In this document: one piece after another, positions 7,660-9,980 of the stretch | How positions within the stretch are numbered: position 1 is the first letter of the stretch | Layout: every line of letters starts with the position of its first letter | Source of the DNA: Pseudomonadota bacterium | Lineage (GTDB): Bacteria; Desulfobacterota; Desulfovibrionia; Desulfovibrionales; Desulfovibrionaceae | NCBI GenBank assembly: GCA_023390395.1 | Contig: JAEWCY010000257.1 | Coordinates: 1-9,980 of the forward strand | Reading direction: 5' to 3' | DNA length: 9,980 bases | Notes under the pieces: generated by a model | Database searches by the model: none | Told to the model about the DNA's origin: nothing | What the model saw: the letters and a program-made list of their open reading frames with translations, nothing else | Made by a program: the position numbers and the translations under genes

Positions 7660-8154
7660 ATGACGCTGGCAATCTTGATCGCCATTTCCTTGATGTGGCT
7701 GCCCGTGGCCCTGCTCTTCCTCGGCTACGGCGAGGCCAAAGGCACGGGGGCCATCTGCGCCTTCGTCGGCATTTGCGTGGTGGTGGGCGCGTTCGTCAAC
7801 GCCGTGCAGGGCGACCCCTTCACGGCCGGGCTGCTCTTCGCCCACGGCCTGCTCTATTGCGTGGTGGCCTACGCCCTGCTGGCCGGGCTTTCCAGCATGG
7901 CCTCGGTCGGCAACGTCAGCCTGACCGTGGCCATCGTCTCCTTCATCTACATGTTGCTCTACTACCACGTGAAGGGCAGCGGCTACTTCACCCTGGCCTG
8001 CGCCGGCTACACGGTGCTGACCCTCGAGGTGTGGCTCAACGCCTACGGCAAGCTGTCGGCCAAGCTCCTTGCCTGGTCGCTGATCATATGGGTTCCGGTC
8101 GGGCTTTACATCCCGGCCTTCTTGCTCCTGTCGGGCAAGCCCCTGCCTTTCTAG
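7660..8154 (+). CDS. Putative AmiS/UreI-family urea/amide channel
   Basis: The 164-residue product is almost entirely hydrophobic with six predicted membrane spans: about 3-22, 29-49, 55-76, 85-102, 108-127 and 134-157. The segment GLLFAHGLLYCVVAYALLAGLSSMASVGN (57-85) resembles the AmiS/UreI pattern GLLFGFTYLYxAIN, and the last span, IIWVPVGLYIPAFLLL, resembles the UreI C-terminus WIPAWLLF. Known members are inner-membrane channels for urea or short aliphatic amides. This one is shorter than H. pylori UreI (195 residues) and lacks its long histidine-bearing loop, so acid gating is not implied. The ATG at 7660 is chosen because GGTGGGGGGA precedes it; GTG at 7657 is an alternative. A strong hairpin follows, then a porin gene in the same direction. 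No urease or amidase is nearby to fix the substrate. The membrane topology is sure, the family assignment moderate. Confidence 0.6.
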   Translation: MTLAILIAISLMWLPVALLFLGYGEAKGTGAICAFVGICVVVGAFVNAVQGDPFTAGLLFAHGLLYCVVAYALLAGLSSMASVGNVSLTVAIVSFIYMLLYYHVKGSGYFTLACAGYTVLTLEVWLNAYGKLSAKLLAWSLIIWVPVGLYIPAFLLLSGKPLPF

Positions 8155-8169
8155 GCCAGGCTCGTCCGC

Positions 8170-8206
8170 GGCCCGGACCGGTCCCCGGTCCGGGCCTGTC
8201 CGGTTT
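8170..8206 (+). terminator. Intrinsic terminator after the channel gene
   Basis: GGCCCGGACCGG (8170-8181) pairs perfectly with CCGGTCCGGGCC (8185-8196) over a 3-base loop, and four Ts lie at 8203-8206 after a short GC spacer. It sits 15 bp past the channel stop and should lower read-through into the porin gene. No good promoter was seen between it and the porin, so some read-through may be needed. Confidence 0.6.
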
Positions 8207-8255
8207 TCCGTCGTCGGTCGCTTTTCGGGAACATTCGCCATTGGAGGAGGGAATC

Positions 8256-9749
8256 ATGAAACGTGTGTTGTGCATTCTCGCGGCCGTCCTTGCGATGTCG
8301 GCCGCCATCCGCGCCCAGGCAGCCACCGAGGTGCGGATGACGGGCGACGCGCTCGTCTACGGCGACTTTTTCGCCAACCGCAATTTCACCGGCTGGAACA
8401 GCGCCAAATGGATCAACGAGGCCGGCACCATCCAGCACGCCGGCACCAAGACCGAAGACCGCTTTGAAATCTGGGAGCGCTTCCGCCTGCGCACGGACTT
8501 CGTGGCCAACGAAGCCGTGAAGTTCCGCCTGGGCATCATGGTCGAGGACACCTGGGGCCACGGCACCTTCACCGCCGCCAACCCCAGCGCGGCCGTGCTC
8601 GTCTACCAGGCCTACCTGATGTTCAAATGGCCGGGCTGCGACGTCCAGATCTCCGCCGGCCTCCAGCCGGCCTCCATCCCGCAGTCCTCGTTCTTCGCCG
8701 GCAGCATCGTCTTCGACGAGAACGTGTCGTCGCTGATCATCACCGCGCCGCTGATCCAGGACCACCTGAGCATGGTCCTGGCCTACGTGCGCACCATTTC
8801 CAGCGACCGCACCTTCGCCCCCACCACCACCCCGGTCTACGCCAATGAAGAAGGCTACATGCTGGCCCTGCCCGTCACCTTCGAGGGCTTCAAGGCCACG
8901 CCGTGGGCCCTGTTCGGCGTGGGCGGCAAGGGCGGCCACTACCTGACCGAGGCCGGCTGGGCCGAAGGCCTCATCTCCTCGGGGCTGTTCTCCATGGCTC
9001 CGGTGGGCTGGAAGAACAACTTCATCACCGCCCTGTGGGCCGGCACCACCCTGGAAGTCTCGGCGCTCGATCCCTTCAAGTTCTACGCCGACGTCATCTG
9101 GGGCGAACACGGCATGAACGAGTACCGCAAGAACGTGCGCGACGGCTGGTTCATCGACGCCGCGGCCGAATACACCGGCCTGACCATGGTCACGCCGCAG
9201 GTCTTCGGCTTCTGGTCCACGGGCGAGGACAGCTCCACCCGCAACGGTTCCGAACGCATGCCCAACTTCTTCCCCGGCTCGGGACGCGGCGGCGAGCACG
9301 ACGGCGGCACCCAGAACTGGAACGCCGGCAACAGCTTCCTGTTCGACGGCGGCCAGGAACTGGTCAAGGGCTCCAACATGGGCATCTCGCCGCTCGGCGC
9401 CTACGGCTTCGGCGCGTCGCTCAACAACGTGAGCTTCATCGACCGGCTCACCAACCGCCTGACCTTCGCCTACGTCCACGGCACCAACTCGTCCAAGGCC
9501 ATCCGCTACGCCAACTACGTCCTCGGCAGCAACCCGATCTTCCAGATGGGCCGGGACCTGACGGAATCGGAATGGGTCATGGGCCTCAACTTCGACACCA
9601 AGTACATGCTCTACGAAAACCTGGCGCTCATCATGGAGACCGGCTGGGCCCACCCCAGCGCGTTCCAGAAAAGCGTCTGGGGCTCCAGGCTCGCCAACAA
9701 GGCCGAGGATGCCTGGAAGGTCGCCTTCGGCCTCAAGTACACCTTCTAG
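8256..9749 (+). CDS. Outer membrane homotrimeric porin
   Basis: The 497-residue product looks like the large general porin of Desulfovibrio-type sulfate reducers, a trimeric beta-barrel for passive entry of small hydrophilic solutes. A Sec signal peptide (MKRVLCILAAVLAMSAAIRA, cleavage likely after AQA near residue 22) precedes a mature domain opening with TEVRMTGDALVYGDFF. Long alternating polar/aromatic stretches typical of barrel strands follow, such as DRFEIWERFRLRTDF, PFKFYADVIWGEH and ERMPNFFP within a loop. The last strand, AFGLKYTF, ends in the Phe that the BAM complex recognises. A strong GGAGGAGGG (8243-8251) stands 4 bases before the ATG at 8256. The frame is open further upstream but lacks the signal peptide there. 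The gene has its own intrinsic terminator (9779-9809) and is separated from the channel gene by another, so it may be mostly transcribed alone and at high level. Codon choice matches the GC-rich neighbours. Confidence 0.88.
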   Translation: MKRVLCILAAVLAMSAAIRAQAATEVRMTGDALVYGDFFANRNFTGWNSAKWINEAGTIQHAGTKTEDRFEIWERFRLRTDFVANEAVKFRLGIMVEDTWGHGTFTAANPSAAVLVYQAYLMFKWPGCDVQISAGLQPASIPQSSFFAGSIVFDENVSSLIITAPLIQDHLSMVLAYVRTISSDRTFAPTTTPVYANEEGYMLALPVTFEGFKATPWALFGVGGKGGHYLTEAGWAEGLISSGLFSMAPVGWKNNFITALWAGTTLEVSALDPFKFYADVIWGEHGMNEYRKNVRDGWFIDAAAEYTGLTMVTPQVFGFWSTGEDSSTRNGSERMPNFFPGSGRGGEHDGGTQNWNAGNSFLFDGGQELVKGSNMGISPLGAYGFGASLNNVSFIDRLTNRLTFAYVHGTNSSKAIRYANYVLGSNPIFQMGRDLTESEWVMGLNFDTKYMLYENLALIMETGWAHPSAFQKSVWGSRLANKAEDAWKVAFGLKYTF

Positions 9750-9778
9750 CCGCACCGCTTCGACCGCGACCGACGACC

Positions 9779-9809
9779 AGGCCGGCCCCCGAAAGGGAGC
9801 CGGCCTTTT
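9779..9809 (+). terminator. Intrinsic terminator of the porin gene
   Basis: AGGCCGGC (9779-9786) pairs with GCCGGCCT (9799-9806), with an inner CCC-GAAA-GGG extension, and Ts run from 9806 to 9809. The stem, tetraloop and T-run make this the clearest Rho-independent terminator in the window. Confidence 0.88.
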
Positions 9810-9840
9810 GCGTGGGAGTCAGGGGGAATGCCTCCGGCGG

Positions 9841-9865
9841 CCGGGAGGGGGTGACCCCCTCCCGG
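9841..9865. repeat. Perfect intergenic palindrome
   Basis: CCGGGAGGGGGT (9841-9852) and ACCCCCTCCCGG (9854-9865) form a perfect 12-bp inverted repeat around one base, preceded by GCCTCCGGCGG. I recognise this style of element (CTCCGGCGGCCGG followed by a G-run and C-run hairpin) as common between genes in Desulfovibrio-type genomes. That is from memory and was not searched. It lies beyond the porin terminator, so it is probably not needed to end that transcript. Confidence 0.6.
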
Positions 9866-9930
9866 ACCCTCCCCGACGGGTGCGGGTGGGGAGGTGGTCG
9901 GGAACGGCAGGCGGCGAGGCGGCGGTCGTT

Positions 9931-9980
9931 GTGGTCTGGGAAATGGGCCGGGCGACGCAGGCCGCAAAGCCGGCCAGCAC
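9931..9980. repeat. Right-edge palindromic repeat unit
   Basis: GTGGTCTGGGAA (9931-9942) is the exact reverse complement of 46-57, and 9957-9980 is identical to 11-34. The inner arm is inverted while the core, itself nearly palindromic, is in the same orientation. The match runs to the last base of the window, so it may continue beyond. Confidence 0.75.

Noticed and set aside
7647..8255. Apparent 203-residue extension of the porin frame over the channel gene
   Set aside because: The signal peptide and ribosome site at 8243-8258 mark the true start, and the extension is a shadow of the hydrophobic channel gene in another frame.

Overview
The window looks like chromosome from a high-GC Gram-negative bacterium. 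My best guess is a sulfate reducer of the Desulfovibrionaceae, for three reasons. The coding is strongly GC-biased (roughly 65-70% by eye). There is a large outer-membrane porin of the Desulfovibrio 'homotrimeric porin' type ending in Phe. GC-rich palindromes stand between most genes. This placement rests on recognition only; no search was run.

Layout from left to right. A copy of a palindromic repeat sits at the left edge (11-57), followed by an unrecognised 84-residue gene on the plus strand (102-356) and a gene-free, hairpin-rich stretch (357-609). Next is a distinctly AT-richer segment (about 610-2370). It holds one minus-strand gene for a GH76-like (alpha/alpha)6 glycoside hydrolase (610-1893), its promoter, and about 480 bp without a convincing gene. 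It looks acquired relative to its surroundings. From 7024 down to 2499 a minus-strand cluster reads glmS, then a periplasmic N-acetylmuramoyl-L-alanine amidase, then pyrF. glmS makes glucosamine-6-phosphate, the precursor of UDP-GlcNAc. The amidase cleaves peptidoglycan. pyrF makes UMP, which feeds the UDP-sugar pool. glmS and the amidase are 9 bp apart, so they are probably cotranscribed. pyrF follows after 122 bp.

A 635-bp divergent intergenic region (7025-7659) carries several inverted repeats and an extended -10 promoter reading rightwards. On the plus strand follow a six-helix inner-membrane protein that looks like a short AmiS/UreI-family urea/amide channel (7660-8154), a strong hairpin terminator (8170-8206), a 497-residue outer-membrane porin (8256-9749) and a textbook intrinsic terminator (9779-9809). 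The channel and porin could form a two-membrane route for a small solute, but no urease or amidase gene is in view, so the substrate is unknown.

The window closes with a second copy of the left-edge repeat (9931-9980). A 24-bp palindromic core matches exactly, and a 12-bp arm is inverted between the two copies. This pair, the GH76-like island, and the operator-like inverted repeats near 2373-2393 and 7158-7169 are the points I would check first. I found no tRNA, rRNA, CRISPR array or complete insertion sequence.
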